Of a DNA stretch of 41,579 nucleotides, positions 25,980 to 35,741 are shown one piece after another. Positions within the stretch are counted from its first letter, which is position 1; every line of letters starts with the position of its first letter. This DNA comes from Xylophilus ampelinus (GTDB lineage Bacteria > Pseudomonadota > Gammaproteobacteria > Burkholderiales > Burkholderiaceae_C), in contig NZ_CABFMN010000114.1 in NCBI RefSeq assembly GCF_901875635.1, forward strand, positions 1 to 41,579, given 5' to 3'. Both the position numbers and the translations under genes were made by a program. Below the pieces are notes generated by a model that was not told the DNA's origin, did not search any database, and was given only the letters and a program-made list of their open reading frames with translations.

Positions 25980-26969
25980 ATGCAACGCCACACCTTCCTG
26001 TCTTCCCTCGCCGCCGCGGCCCTCGCGCTCGGCGGCTTCGCGTCTCTCGTTACCCCCGTGCACGCGCAGCAGCGCACCGTTCGCCTCGTCGTGCCCTACG
26101 CCGCCGGCGGCCCCATAGACATCACGGCCCGCGCGCTGGCCGAACGCGTCAAAGACGCGCTGGGCGGCCCGGTCATCATCGACAACAAGCCCGGCGCGGG
26201 CGGCAACATCGGCGCCGACATGGTGGCCAAGGCGGCGCCCGACGGCCTGACCATCGGCATCGCCGCCACCGCAACGAACGCGGTGAACCCGTGGCTCTAT
26301 TCGAAGATGCCCTTCAACGCCGCGACCGACTTCGCGCCCATCACGCAGATGGTCCGGGTCCCCAACGTGCTGGTGATGAACGCCGACACGGCGCAGCGTC
26401 TCAAGATCAATTCGCTCAAGGACCTGATCGCCTACGCCAAGGCCAATCCCGGGAAGCTCAACTACGGCAGCGGCGGCAACGGCAGCGCCGGGCATCTGGC
26501 GGGCGAGATGTTCAAGAAGGCGGCCGGCATCTTTGCCGTGCACATCCCCTACAACGGCGGCAATCCGGCGCAGCTGGCGCTGCTGTCGGGGCAAGTCGAC
26601 TTCAACTTCGACAACCTCGCCACCGCGGCGCCCAACATCAAGGCCGGCAAGCTCAAGGCCATCGCCGTCACCACCTTGCAGCGCAGCCCCTTCCTGCCCG
26701 ACACGCCGCCCGTGGCCGACACGCTCAAGGGCTTCGCCATCGACACCTGGTGGGGCCTGGTCGCGCCCGCCGGCACGCCCAAGGACGTGATCGAGAAGCT
26801 CAACCACGCCTTCGTGGCGGCGCTGAACGCGCCCGAGACGAAGAGCCGCTTCGCCCTGCTCTTCGCCGAGCCGGTGCCGACGACGCCCGAGCAGTTCGGC
26901 ACGCTCATGAAGAACGAACTGGCCAAGTACGAGCAGGTGGTGAAGGCGACCGGCGCGAAGGTCGACTGA
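25980..26969 (+). CDS. Bug-family (TctC) periplasmic substrate-binding protein
   Basis: A 329-residue exported binding protein. The signal peptide is at about 1-30 (MQRHTFLSSLAAAALALGGF), with probable cleavage after VHAQ or VHA. Hallmarks are TVRLVVPYAAGGPIDITARA, GPVIIDNKPGAGGNIGADMV, KAAPDGLTIGI, KPGKLNYGSGGNGSAGHL-type loops and HIPYNGGNPAQLALLSGQVD. It stands alone: no TctA/TctB genes adjoin, and the neighbours are a reductase and the convergent liv transporter. I chose ATG 25980 because the upstream extension (from 25959) would disrupt the signal peptide. The ligand is unknown but is usually a carboxylate. Confidence 0.9.
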   Translation: MQRHTFLSSLAAAALALGGFASLVTPVHAQQRTVRLVVPYAAGGPIDITARALAERVKDALGGPVIIDNKPGAGGNIGADMVAKAAPDGLTIGIAATATNAVNPWLYSKMPFNAATDFAPITQMVRVPNVLVMNADTAQRLKINSLKDLIAYAKANPGKLNYGSGGNGSAGHLAGEMFKKAAGIFAVHIPYNGGNPAQLALLSGQVDFNFDNLATAAPNIKAGKLKAIAVTTLQRSPFLPDTPPVADTLKGFAIDTWWGLVAPAGTPKDVIEKLNHAFVAALNAPETKSRFALLFAEPVPTTPEQFGTLMKNELAKYEQVVKATGAKVD

Positions 26970-26977
26970 GACGAATC

Positions 26978-27041
26978 TTTCAAGCGAAAAGTGGCTGCAG
27001 CGCTCGTCAGACGGGCGCGAGCAGCTATTGATTTCATAGCA
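26978..27041 (+). repeat. dispersed ~64-bp palindromic repeat, copy 4
   Basis: Sense-oriented copy: TTTCAAGCGAAAAGTGGC, then the best-preserved central palindrome GCGCTCGTC-A-GACGGGCGC (one G-T mismatch), then the tail AGCTATTGATTTCATAGCA. It starts 8 nt after the Bug gene stop and ends 15 nt before the terminator stem shared with livF. Confidence 0.95.
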
Positions 27042-27050
27042 CCATGCCGT

Positions 27051-27077
27051 AAAAAAGCCCGCATCCGCGGGCCTTTT
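27051..27077. terminator. bidirectional terminator between Bug gene and livF
   Basis: AAAAAA, then GCCCGC-ATCC-GCGGGC (27057-27072), then CTTTT. A 6-bp GC stem flanked by A-run and T-run can terminate both converging transcripts. Confidence 0.85.
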
Positions 27078-27095
27078 GCCGATGGCTGGCGCGCC

Positions 27096-27812
<717 letters not shown>

Positions 27813-27822
27813 GCGTGGCCTC

Positions 27823-28593
27823 TCAATGTGCGCCGGTGCCGAGGTAGGCCTCGATCACCTTTTCGTTCTTCTGCACCTCGGCGGGCAGGCCTTCGGCAAT
27901 CTGCTTGCCGTAGTCGAGCACCGTCACGCGGTCGCACAGGCCCATGATGAGCTTGACGTCGTGCTCGATGATGAGCACGGTGCGGCTGTCGCGGCGGATG
28001 CGGTCGATCAGCTCGCGCAGCTGCACCTTCTCGGTGGCGTTCATGCCGGCTGCGGGCTCGTCCAGCGCGATCAGCTGCGGGTCGGTGGCGAGGGCGCGCG
28101 CGATCTCGAGGCGCCGCTGGTCGCCGTAGCTCAGCGTGCGGGCCTTGAAGTCGGCGTACTTGCCGACGCCCACGTAGTCGAGCAGTTCGCGCGCCCGGTC
28201 GGCGATGGCCTTTTCCTCGGCCTTGAAGCCGGGGCTGCGGAAGATGGCGCCGAAGACGCCCGAGTGCGTGCGCACGTGGCGGCCGACCATCACGTTCTCC
28301 AGCGCGGTCATCTCGGCGAAAAGCCGGATGTTCTGGAAGGTGCGCGCGATGCCGGCCTTGGCCACCGTGTGCACCGCCGTCGGTGCGTAGGGCTTGCCGG
28401 CCAGCTCGAAGCTGCCGCTGTCGGGCGTGTACAGGCCCGTGATGACGTTGAAGAAGGTGGTCTTGCCGGCGCCGTTGGGCCCGATGAGCCCATAGACCTG
28501 GCCACGCTCGATCTTGATGCCGACGTCCGACAGGGCCTGCAGGCCGCCGAAGCGTTTGGAGATGCCGCTGACGTTGAGGATGGTGTCTGCCAT
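27823..28593 (-). CDS. livG: branched-chain amino acid ABC transporter ATP-binding protein LivG
   Basis: A 256-residue ABC ATPase of the LivG type. Walker A is GPNGAGKTTFFNVITG; the Q-loop region ARTFQNIRLF is diagnostic for LivG; the signature is LSYGDQRRLEIARALA (SYGDQ in place of SGGQQ, usual for this group); and Walker B is LIALDEPAAGMN. I chose ATG 28593 because GGAG sits 9 nt upstream and the length matches E. coli LivG; ATG 28608 adds five residues. It is the third gene of the liv operon. Confidence 0.93.
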   Translation of the reverse strand: MADTILNVSGISKRFGGLQALSDVGIKIERGQVYGLIGPNGAGKTTFFNVITGLYTPDSGSFELAGKPYAPTAVHTVAKAGIARTFQNIRLFAEMTALENVMVGRHVRTHSGVFGAIFRSPGFKAEEKAIADRARELLDYVGVGKYADFKARTLSYGDQRRLEIARALATDPQLIALDEPAAGMNATEKVQLRELIDRIRRDSRTVLIIEHDVKLIMGLCDRVTVLDYGKQIAEGLPAEVQKNEKVIEAYLGTGAH

Positions 28594-28614
28594 GTTCTGA
28601 TGCTCCATCCGTGC

Positions 28615-29802
28615 TCAGGGGTTGATCGACATCGGGCGGTTGGCCTTGCCCGGCACTTCGTCGGCCGGGTTGTCGATGCCGGGCTCGATGGCCTGCGTGG
28701 AGCCGGGATTCGGGTCGGGTGCGCGCCGGCCCTTGAGCGACTTGCCGTGCTCGGGCGACGGCCACAGGCCGCGCGGACGCGTGAGCATGATGAGGATCAT
28801 GGCCAGCGCGATGAAGAGCTGGCGCAGGATCGACGCATCCAGGCGCCCGTCCGTCATCGACTGCAGCGGGCCTGCGACATAGCGAAGCACCTCGGGCAGC
28901 GCAGCCAGCAGCACGGCACCGAGGATGACGCCCGGCAGGTGGCCCACGCCGCCCAGCACCACCATGGCGACGATCATCACCGACTCCATCAGGCTGAAGG
29001 ACTCGGGCGACACGAAGCCCTGGAAGGCCGCGAACATCGCGCCCGACACGCCGCCGAAACTGGCGCCCATGCCGAAGGCCAGCAGCTTCATGTTGCGGGT
29101 GTTGATGCCCATGGCCTTGGCGGCGATCTCGTCTTCGCGGATGGCCATCCAGCCGCGGCCGACGCGGGAGTTCTGCAGACGGTGCGAAATGATCACGCTG
29201 AAGATCACCAGCACCAGGAACAGGTAGTAGTACAGCGAGACCGACGAGATCGTGTAGTCGCCCAGCTTGAGCGGCCGGCCCAGGTCGAGGCCGAAGATCT
29301 TGATCGAGTCGATCGCCGTGATGCCCTTGGGGCCGTTGGTGATGTTGTACGGGTGGTCCAGCGTGTTCATGAACACGCGGATGATTTCGCCGAAGCCCAG
29401 GGTCACGATGGCGAGGTAGTCGCCGCGCAGCTTGAGCGTAGGCGCCCCCAGCAGCACGCCCAGCAGCCCCGCGAGCGCGAGCGCCGCCGGTATGACGAGG
29501 ATGAGCGAGGTGTGGAAGCCGTTGGGGAACATCGCCTTGAGCGCGGCGAAGTTGTCGGTCAGCTGGGTCGATCCCAGCAGCGCATACAGGTAGGCGCCGA
29601 TGGCAAAGAAGGCCACGTAGCCCAGGTCGAGCAGCCCGGCGTAGCCCACCACGATGTTCAGGCCCAGGGCCAGCAGCACGTACAGCAGTGCGATGTCGAC
29701 GATGCGCACCCAGGCGTTGCCCTGGGTCTGCAGCAGCAGCGGCAGCGCCAGCAGGGCGACGGCCGCGATCAGGAAGACGATGAGGTTCTTGCTGTTCTTC
29801 AT
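28615..29802 (-). CDS. livM: branched-chain amino acid ABC transporter permease LivM
   Basis: A 395-residue inner-membrane permease with about ten hydrophobic segments. LivM hallmarks are LGLNIVVGYAGLLDLGYVAF, FFAIGAYLYALL, KLRGDYLAIVTLGFGEIIR, GWMAIREDEIAAKAMGIN and MVVLGGVGHLPGVILGAV. The start ATG 29802 has GGGAG at good spacing. The C-terminal 45 residues after RPRGLWPS are hydrophilic and Pro-rich, slightly longer than in E. coli. It is the second gene of the operon, 13 nt after livH. Confidence 0.94.
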   Translation of the reverse strand: MKNSKNLIVFLIAAVALLALPLLLQTQGNAWVRIVDIALLYVLLALGLNIVVGYAGLLDLGYVAFFAIGAYLYALLGSTQLTDNFAALKAMFPNGFHTSLILVIPAALALAGLLGVLLGAPTLKLRGDYLAIVTLGFGEIIRVFMNTLDHPYNITNGPKGITAIDSIKIFGLDLGRPLKLGDYTISSVSLYYYLFLVLVIFSVIISHRLQNSRVGRGWMAIREDEIAAKAMGINTRNMKLLAFGMGASFGGVSGAMFAAFQGFVSPESFSLMESVMIVAMVVLGGVGHLPGVILGAVLLAALPEVLRYVAGPLQSMTDGRLDASILRQLFIALAMILIMLTRPRGLWPSPEHGKSLKGRRAPDPNPGSTQAIEPGIDNPADEVPGKANRPMSINP

Positions 29803-29815
29803 GTGCGTCTCCCGT

Positions 29816-30745
29816 TCAGGCACGGTCCGCCACGCGCTCGCCCAGCAGGCCCGAGGGACGGATGGTCAGGGTGATGATCAGGATGACGAAGGCGAAGATG
29901 TCGCTGTGCTGGCTGCCCAGCACGCCGCCGGTGACATCGCTGAGGTAGCCCGCGCCGACCGCCTCGATGATGCCCAGCAGGATGCCGCCCACCACCGCGC
30001 CGGCCAGGTTGCCGATGCCGCCGAACACGGCCGCCGTGAAGGCCTTGAGGCCGGGAATGAAGCCCATCGCGTGCTGCGCGATGCCGTAGTTGGAGGCGTA
30101 CATCACGCCCGCGATGGCGGCGAGCACGGCACCGATGATGAAGGTGGCCGAGATCACCATGTCGGGCCGGATGCCCATGAGCGCGGCGACCCGCGGGTTC
30201 TCGGCCGTGGCGCGCATCGCGCGGCCGAGCTTGGTGTAGTTGACCAGCCAGGTCAGCACCGCGAGCGACACGGCGGTGAGCCCGAGGATCATGATCTGCG
30301 TGGGCGTGATGGCCGCGCCGGCGATGTGGATCGGGTCGCTGGGCAGCAGCGTGGGGTAGGCCTTGTTGGTGGGACGCCAGATGATCATCGCCAGCGTCTG
30401 CAGGAAGATCGACATGCCGATCGCCGTGATGAGCGGCGCCAGCTTGGGGCTGTTGCGAAGCGGCCGGTAGGCCACCTTCTCGATCACGAAGTTGAGCGTG
30501 GCGGCCACCACGCAGGCAATGATCAGCGCGAGGATCAGGATGATCCAGCCCGGCGTACCCGGCATGGCTGCCTGCATCCAGCCGATGATGGTCCAGCTGG
30601 TGAGCGCCCCCACCATGAGGACTTCGCCGTGGGCGAAATTGATCAGGTTGATGATGCCGTACACCATGGTGTAGCCCAAGGCTATCAAGGCATACATGCT
30701 GCCGAGAACCAGACCGTTGATGATCTGCTGCAGCAAGATTTCCAT
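29816..30745 (-). CDS. livH: branched-chain amino acid ABC transporter permease LivH
   Basis: A 309-residue inner-membrane permease, the same length as E. coli LivH within one residue. Hallmarks are LQQIINGLVLGSMYALIALG, YTMVYGIINLINFAHGEVLM, YRPLRNSPKLAPLITAIGMS, LGRAMRATAENPRVAALMGI and FGGIGNLAGAVVGGILLGII. It is the first gene of livHMGF. The upstream spacer holds a 12-bp palindrome (CCGGTGCACCGG) that may be an operator and the probable terminator of rarA. No livJ/livK-type binding protein gene is in the window. Confidence 0.94.
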   Translation of the reverse strand: MEILLQQIINGLVLGSMYALIALGYTMVYGIINLINFAHGEVLMVGALTSWTIIGWMQAAMPGTPGWIILILALIIACVVAATLNFVIEKVAYRPLRNSPKLAPLITAIGMSIFLQTLAMIIWRPTNKAYPTLLPSDPIHIAGAAITPTQIMILGLTAVSLAVLTWLVNYTKLGRAMRATAENPRVAALMGIRPDMVISATFIIGAVLAAIAGVMYASNYGIAQHAMGFIPGLKAFTAAVFGGIGNLAGAVVGGILLGIIEAVGAGYLSDVTGGVLGSQHSDIFAFVILIITLTIRPSGLLGERVADRA

Positions 30746-30795
30746 AAGAAAGAGTCCCTCTGTTGTGCACCCTGTGAAGGTGCGCGCTCTGCCAA

Positions 30796-30807
30796 CCGGT
30801 GCACCGG
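30796..30807. promoter_or_regulatory. palindromic candidate operator upstream of livH
   Basis: CCGGTGCACCGG is a perfect 12-bp palindrome centred about 56 bp before the livH start codon. It is flanked by CCAA and ATTGG, which extend the symmetry with a 1-bp offset. Its position suits an operator or a processing hairpin in the livH leader; no regulator can be named. Confidence 0.45.
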
Positions 30808-30830
30808 ATTGGCGCCTTGGTCTACTTAGC

Positions 30831-30874
30831 AAAAAACCCGCCAGCATGGGTGATGCGCGGGTCGAGTGGGCGGG
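30831..30874 (-). terminator. probable rarA terminator
   Basis: On the minus strand CCCGCC (30874-30869) pairs with GGCGGG (30842-30837) across a 26-nt loop, directly followed by TTTTTT. It lies in the 247-bp spacer between rarA and livH. The loop is long for an intrinsic terminator, hence moderate confidence. I see nothing else assignable between 30880 and 30992. Confidence 0.6.
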
Positions 30875-30992
30875 ATTTTAGACAGGGGCGCTTGCCAGTT
30901 TGGTGCGCCATTGGCGCGGGTTTTCCCGCTGGTGAGCAGGCCGTTTGGGCATGAGCGCATGCCCCTGGTGCATGCGCGCCTGACCGCGCCGG

Positions 30993-32300
30993 TCAGCTTC
31001 CGGCGGCGTCGTTGCGGCGCCGCAGCTCCCGCAGCTTCTCTGCGATGCGGATCTCCAGGCCGCGCTCGACCGGCCGGTAGAAGCCCGGGGCGTCCATGCC
31101 CTCGGGCAGGTAGGTCTCGCCGGCCGCGAAGCCGCCCTCTTCGTCGTGCGCGTAGCGGTAGCCCTTGCCGTAGTCGAGCTCCTTCATGAGCCGCGTCGGC
31201 GCATTTCGCAGGTGCATGGGCACGGGGCGGGTGCCGTCCTTCTTCACGAAGGCCTTGGCCTCGTTGAAGGCCGCGTACACCGCGTTCGACTTCGGCGCCA
31301 CGGCCAGGTAGACGACGCACTGCGCCAGGGCCAGTTCGCCCTCGGGCGAACCCAGGCGCTCGTAGGTTTCCGATGCATCGAGCGCCAGGCGCAGCGCGCG
31401 CGGGTCAGCCAGGCCGACGTCTTCGCTGGCCATGCGGACCAGCCGACGGGCCATGTAGCGCGGGTCGGCGCCGCCGTCGAGCATGCGCACGAACCAGTAC
31501 AGCGCCGCGTCGGGGTCGCTGCCGCGCACCGACTTGTGCAGCGCGCTGATGGTGTCGTAGAACTGCTCGCCGCCCTTGTCGTAGCGCCGCATGCGCTCAC
31601 CCAGCACTCGCAGCAGCCAGGCATCGTCGATGCGCTGAAGTTGCTCCGCCCCCGCGGCGACGGCCAGCGTCTCGAGGGTGTTCAGCAGCCGCCGCGCATC
31701 GCCGTCGGCATAGGCGATGAGTCGCTCCAGCGCGGCGTCCTCGATCGCGGGAACGGCGTCGATGGCCTGCGCGCGCTCGACGATCTGCCTGAGGTCGGCT
31801 TCGCCCAGGGGCTGCAGCACATAGACCGCCGCGCGCGAGAGCAGTGCGGAGTTGACCTCGAAGGACGGGTTCTCGGTGGTCGCGCCGATGAAGGTGAACA
31901 GCCCGGATTCGACATGCGGAAGGAAAGCGTCCTGCTGGCTCTTGTTGAAGCGGTGCACCTCGTCGACGAAGACGATGGTGCGCTGCTGCGTGAGCCCGTC
32001 GCGTGCGAGCGTGGCACGCTCGACAGCCTCGCGGATGTCCTTGACGCCGCCCAGCACGGCGCTGATGGCGATGAACTGCGCATCGAAGGCATCGGCCATC
32101 AGCCGTGCGATGGTGGTCTTGCCCACGCCCGGCGGGCCCCACAGGATGCAGGAGTGCGGCCGGCCCGACTCGAAGGCGATGCGCAGCGGCATGCCGGGGC
32201 CGAGCAGGTGCTGCTGGCCGATCACCTCGCCCAGGCTGCGCGGCCGCAGGCGCTCCGCCAGCGGCGAGTGGGTGGGCAGTGGCGAGGGCGCGGCGGGCAT
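30993..32300 (-). CDS. rarA: replication-associated recombination protein A (AAA+ ATPase)
   Basis: A 435-residue AAA+ ATPase of the RarA/MgsA/WHIP family that acts at stalled replication forks, interacting with SSB. The N-terminus is LAERLRPRSLGEVIGQQHLL. Walker A is WGPPGVGKTTIARL (Gly55-Thr62), Walker B is TIVFVDEVHRFNKSQQDAFL, sensor 1 is FIGATTENPSFEVN and the arginine-finger region is LLSRAAVYVLQPL. The C-terminal tetramerisation part includes SALHKSVRGSDPDAALYWFV and HLRNAPTRLMKELDYGKGYR. The start ATG 32300 (MPAAPSPL) is preferred; an extension to 32351 has no family support. It follows lolA, as is common in betaproteobacteria. Confidence 0.96.
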   Translation of the reverse strand: MPAAPSPLPTHSPLAERLRPRSLGEVIGQQHLLGPGMPLRIAFESGRPHSCILWGPPGVGKTTIARLMADAFDAQFIAISAVLGGVKDIREAVERATLARDGLTQQRTIVFVDEVHRFNKSQQDAFLPHVESGLFTFIGATTENPSFEVNSALLSRAAVYVLQPLGEADLRQIVERAQAIDAVPAIEDAALERLIAYADGDARRLLNTLETLAVAAGAEQLQRIDDAWLLRVLGERMRRYDKGGEQFYDTISALHKSVRGSDPDAALYWFVRMLDGGADPRYMARRLVRMASEDVGLADPRALRLALDASETYERLGSPEGELALAQCVVYLAVAPKSNAVYAAFNEAKAFVKKDGTRPVPMHLRNAPTRLMKELDYGKGYRYAHDEEGGFAAGETYLPEGMDAPGFYRPVERGLEIRIAEKLRELRRRNDAAGS

Positions 32301-32370
32301 GGGGTGGTTATAGCGTGGTGAACGAAGCGGCGCCGGGCTGACGGGCCGCATGCGCCCTCGGCCGCCAGAT

Positions 32371-32434
32371 CTTCAAGCCAAAAGTGGCCGGAACGCCCGT
32401 CCGGCCGACGCAAGCAGCTACGCTATTGATAGCA
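32371..32434 (+). repeat. dispersed ~64-bp palindromic repeat, copy 5
   Basis: Sense on the plus strand, thus opposite to its neighbours lolA and rarA: CTTCAAGCCAAAAGTGGCC, then ACGCCCGTC with a decayed right arm, then the tail AGCTACGCTATTGATAGCA. It lies between rarA and lolA and ends 5 nt before the lolA stop codon. It is the only copy opposed to the genes around it. Confidence 0.9.
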
Positions 32435-32439
32435 AATCG

Positions 32440-33084
32440 TCACTGCTTGATCACGTCCGCGCCGGCAGGGACCTTGAACTGGAAGGCATCGGCAGGGAGC
32501 GCAGGGTTGAGCTCGACCTTGTCGAACTTCAGCACCGAGCGTTGCCCGAAGGCGTCGAGGATCTCCAGTGCTGCGAGCGCATCGCCCTTGAAGCCGATCT
32601 GCACGTTCTGCAGCTGGCCGTCCTTGGATTTGGGCGTGGCCCGCACCCACTGCAGGCCGTCGCGCTCGGGCTGGTTGTCGAGCGTGAAGTCCGCCTGCAG
32701 CGCCTTCACGTCGGCGGCCGCGGCGATCAGCGCGGCGGGGGTCGAGCCCAGCGCCTGCGCCTGGCCGCGCTGCGTGACCTGGTTGAGGTCGGCGTCGTAC
32801 AGCGACAGCGTCTTGCCGTCGGCCACGATGGTCTGCGCAAAGGGCTTGCGGTAGTCGAAGCGGAAACGCCCCGGCCGCTGGAATTCGAAACTGCCGGTGG
32901 ACGTCTTGGCGCGCGCCGGCTGGCCGTCCTTGGGGGGCGGCGTGACGGTCTGCGTGAATTCGGCACGGCCGGACTTGGCGTTCTTGACGAAGGCTTCGAG
33001 GCTGTCGAGCCCGGCGGCCCAGGCGCCCATCGCCGGCATAGAGAGCATCGCGGCGAGGCCGAGGAGACGAAAGGAACGGTTCAT
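32440..33084 (-). CDS. lolA: outer-membrane lipoprotein carrier protein LolA
   Basis: A 214-residue periplasmic chaperone that takes lipoproteins from LolCDE to LolB. The signal peptide is at 1-23 (MNRSFRLLGLAAMLSMPAMG), with cleavage after AWA. The mature part shows the family pattern SLEAFVKNAKSGRAEFTQTV, GSFEFQRPGRFRFDYRKPF, TIVADGKTLSLYDADLNQVT and FGQRSVLKFDKVELNPALPA. The length is typical. A start at 33114 would add ten residues before the signal and is less likely. It lies between ftsK and rarA in the order expected for this group. The 142-bp spacer to ftsK holds a 7-bp stem-loop (33159-33180) without T-run. Confidence 0.95.
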   Translation of the reverse strand: MNRSFRLLGLAAMLSMPAMGAWAAGLDSLEAFVKNAKSGRAEFTQTVTPPPKDGQPARAKTSTGSFEFQRPGRFRFDYRKPFAQTIVADGKTLSLYDADLNQVTQRGQAQALGSTPAALIAAAADVKALQADFTLDNQPERDGLQWVRATPKSKDGQLQNVQIGFKGDALAALEILDAFGQRSVLKFDKVELNPALPADAFQFKVPAGADVIKQ

Positions 33085-33226
33085 GGACAGGTGAGGAATG
33101 GGAAGGCTGCGCATGGGGATTGGAGCTTGCGGCAAAGCCCGCGTTCCGACCGTCAGCCGCCGACCGTGCAAAGGGTCGGCAAAGGACGGCAACCAGTTGC
33201 GACGGGTGCGTGCGGCCGTGCGGCGC

Positions 33227-35617
33227 TCATTCGGCGCGTGCCGGCACCAGGATGTCACGCTGTCCGCTGCCGCTCATCGCGCTCACGAGGCCGGCCTTCT
33301 CCATGTCCTCGACCAGGCGCGCGGCGCGGTTGTAGCCGATCTTCAGGTGGCGCTGCACGAGCGAAATGCTGGCCTTGCGGTTCTTCAGCACCACCTCGAC
33401 GGCCTGGTCGTACATCGGGTCCTTCTCGCCGTCGGGGCCGCCCGGCATCGAGAGGTCTTCGTCATCGACCGTGCCGCCTTCGAGCACGCCTTCGATGTAG
33501 TCGGGCTCGCCCTGGCTCTTGAGGTAGGCGACGACGCGGTGCACCTCGTCGTCGGAGACGAAAGCGCCGTGCACGCGGATCGGCAGGCCGGTGCCGCTGG
33601 CCATGTAGAGCATGTCGCCCATGCCCAGCAGCGCCTCGGCGCCCATCTGGTCGAGGATGGTGCGCGAATCGATCTTGCTGCTGACCTGGAAGGCGATGCG
33701 CGTCGGGATGTTGGCCTTGATGAGGCCGGTGATCACGTCCACGCTGGGGCGTTGCGTGGCCAGGATGAGGTGGATGCCGGCAGCGCGCGCCTTTTGCGCG
33801 AGGCGGGCGATCAGCTCTTCGATCTTCTTGCCGACCACCATCATCAGGTCGGCCAGTTCGTCGATGACGACGACGATGTGCGGCTCGCGCTTGAGCGGCT
33901 CCGGATCGTCGGGCGTGAGGCTGAAGGGGTTGTAGATGAACTCCTCGCGCGCCTTGGCCTCGTCGATCTTGGTGTTGTAGCCCGCCAGGTTGCGCACGCC
34001 CAGCTTGCTCATCAGCTTGTAGCGGCGCTCCATCTCGGCCACGCACCAGTTCAGGCCGTTCGCGGCCTGCTTCATGTCGGTGACCACCGGCGCCAGCAGG
34101 TGCGGAATGCCTTCATAGACCGACATCTCCAGCATCTTGGGGTCGATCATGAGGAGGCGAACGTCGTTCGCCTCGGCCTTGTAGAGCAGCGAGAGGATCA
34201 TGGCGTTGATCCCCACCGACTTGCCCGATCCAGTGGTGCCCGCCACCAGCACGTGCGGCATCTTCGCCAGGTCGGCCACGACGGGGTTACCGACGATGTC
34301 CTTGCCCAGGCCCATGGTCAGCATGGACTTGGCCTCGTTGTAGATCTGCGAGCCGAGGATCTCGCTGAGCTTGATCGACTGGCGCTTGGCGTTGGGCAGT
34401 TCCAGCGCCATGTAGTTCTTGCCGGGAATGGTCTCGATCACGCGGATCGACACCAGCGACAGCGAGCGCGCCAGGTCCTTGGCCAGGTTGACGATCTGCG
34501 AGCCCTTCACGCCGGTGGCCGGCTCGATCTCGTAGCGCGTGATCACCGGGCCGGGCGAGGCGAGCACGACCCGCACCTCGACGCCGAAGTCCTTGAGCTT
34601 CTTCTCGATCAGGCGCGAGGTCATCTCCAGCGTCTCGGCCGAGACCGATTCCTGGCGCACCTGCGCCGCATCGAGCAGGTCGACCTGCGGCAGCTTGCTG
34701 TCGGGCAGCTCCTTGAAGAGCGGCTTCTGGCGCTCCTTCACCACGCGGTCGCTCTTGGGGACTTCGGCCAGCGCCGGCTCGATCTGCACCGGTGGCGCCT
34801 TCTCGCGCCGCTTGGGCCTGGGGAGGATGGTGATCTCGTCGTCGGCAGGTCCGCCGGGGGCGTCGATATCGGACAGGTCGCGCTCGAAGGTCGAGACCTC
34901 CTCCCGCTCGCGGCGCGCCTGCTTGCCCAGCGCGATGTCCTCGGCGATCTCGCGCTTCTCGCGCCGCATCTCGAACAGCGAATACAGGCGGGAGCCGATG
35001 CGTTCCGCGATGTGGCTCCACGAGAAGCGGAACACCAGCGCCGAACCGATCACGCCAGCGGCGATGGCCACGAGCGCCGAGCCGGTGAAGCCCAGCCACT
35101 TGATGCCGAAGGGGCCCACGAAGTAGCCGAGCACACCGCCGCCATGGCCGGGCAGGCGGAACTCGAGGCGGTACAGGCGCGACCACTCGAGCACCGCACT
35201 CGCCGAGAGCAGAAGCAACAGCCCGAACCAGAAGGCGAGCCGGCTGCGGTTGAAGCGGCCATGGGGCGGCACGTCGGCCGCTTCAGGCCCACCGCCGCGC
35301 AGCCAGTCGGCCAGCGAGGATAACCACGCGCGAATGCCGGCCGCGAAGCACCACCACACGGAATAGCCCGCCAGGTAATAGCTGCCATCGGCAATCCAGG
35401 CGCCCAGGCGACCGCCCCAGTTCTTGATCGAGCCGCCCGTGCCGGACGTGGACCAGGCCGCATCCGACGGCGTGTAGCTGAACATCGCGAGCAGCCAGAA
35501 CAGCAGCGCGACGAAGCCGGCAATGAGGGTGATTTCGTGGGCGAAGCGCAGCGCCCGCTGCCGCACCGGCTGGCTGTCGCCGGTCGAGGAGTGAAGGGTG
35601 TTCAGCGAATAGGTCAT
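33227..35617 (-). CDS. ftsK: DNA translocase FtsK
   Basis: A 796-residue septal DNA pump coordinating chromosome dimer resolution with division. Four membrane segments lie in the first 200 residues (for example [18 protein letters not shown] and [17 protein letters not shown]). A short, charged linker (about 220-330) follows. The alpha/beta motor has Walker [15 protein letters not shown] and Walker [17 protein letters not shown], and [20 protein letters not shown] is the family signature. The C-terminal gamma winged helix ([20 protein letters not shown]) recognises KOPS. The linker is much shorter than in E. coli, as in most betaproteobacteria. It is the first gene of ftsK-lolA-rarA. Confidence 0.97.
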   Translation of the reverse strand: MTYSLNTLHSSTGDSQPVRQRALRFAHEITLIAGFVALLFWLLAMFSYTPSDAAWSTSGTGGSIKNWGGRLGAWIADGSYYLAGYSVWWCFAAGIRAWLSSLADWLRGGGPEAADVPPHGRFNRSRLAFWFGLLLLLSASAVLEWSRLYRLEFRLPGHGGGVLGYFVGPFGIKWLGFTGSALVAIAAGVIGSALVFRFSWSHIAERIGSRLYSLFEMRREKREIAEDIALGKQARREREEVSTFERDLSDIDAPGGPADDEITILPRPKRREKAPPVQIEPALAEVPKSDRVVKERQKPLFKELPDSKLPQVDLLDAAQVRQESVSAETLEMTSRLIEKKLKDFGVEVRVVLASPGPVITRYEIEPATGVKGSQIVNLAKDLARSLSLVSIRVIETIPGKNYMALELPNAKRQSIKLSEILGSQIYNEAKSMLTMGLGKDIVGNPVVADLAKMPHVLVAGTTGSGKSVGINAMILSLLYKAEANDVRLLMIDPKMLEMSVYEGIPHLLAPVVTDMKQAANGLNWCVAEMERRYKLMSKLGVRNLAGYNTKIDEAKAREEFIYNPFSLTPDDPEPLKREPHIVVVIDELADLMMVVGKKIEELIARLAQKARAAGIHLILATQRPSVDVITGLIKANIPTRIAFQVSSKIDSRTILDQMGAEALLGMGDMLYMASGTGLPIRVHGAFVSDDEVHRVVAYLKSQGEPDYIEGVLEGGTVDDEDLSMPGGPDGEKDPMYDQAVEVVLKNRKASISLVQRHLKIGYNRAARLVEDMEKAGLVSAMSGSGQRDILVPARAE

Positions 35618-35741
35618 GAAAAGTCCGGGCCCGGCGCACCGTGATGTGCCGAGACCCCGAGACTACAACGAATCATGGCCCGGGCCGCTCGCCGAGGCGG
35701 GAGCAAGACCGAGTGTGGCGCGCAATCCGCACGCCGGGCCA

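Noticed and set aside
33098..35323. 741-codon plus-strand open frame over ftsK
   Set aside because: Antisense shadow without motifs; ftsK is unambiguous on the other strand.
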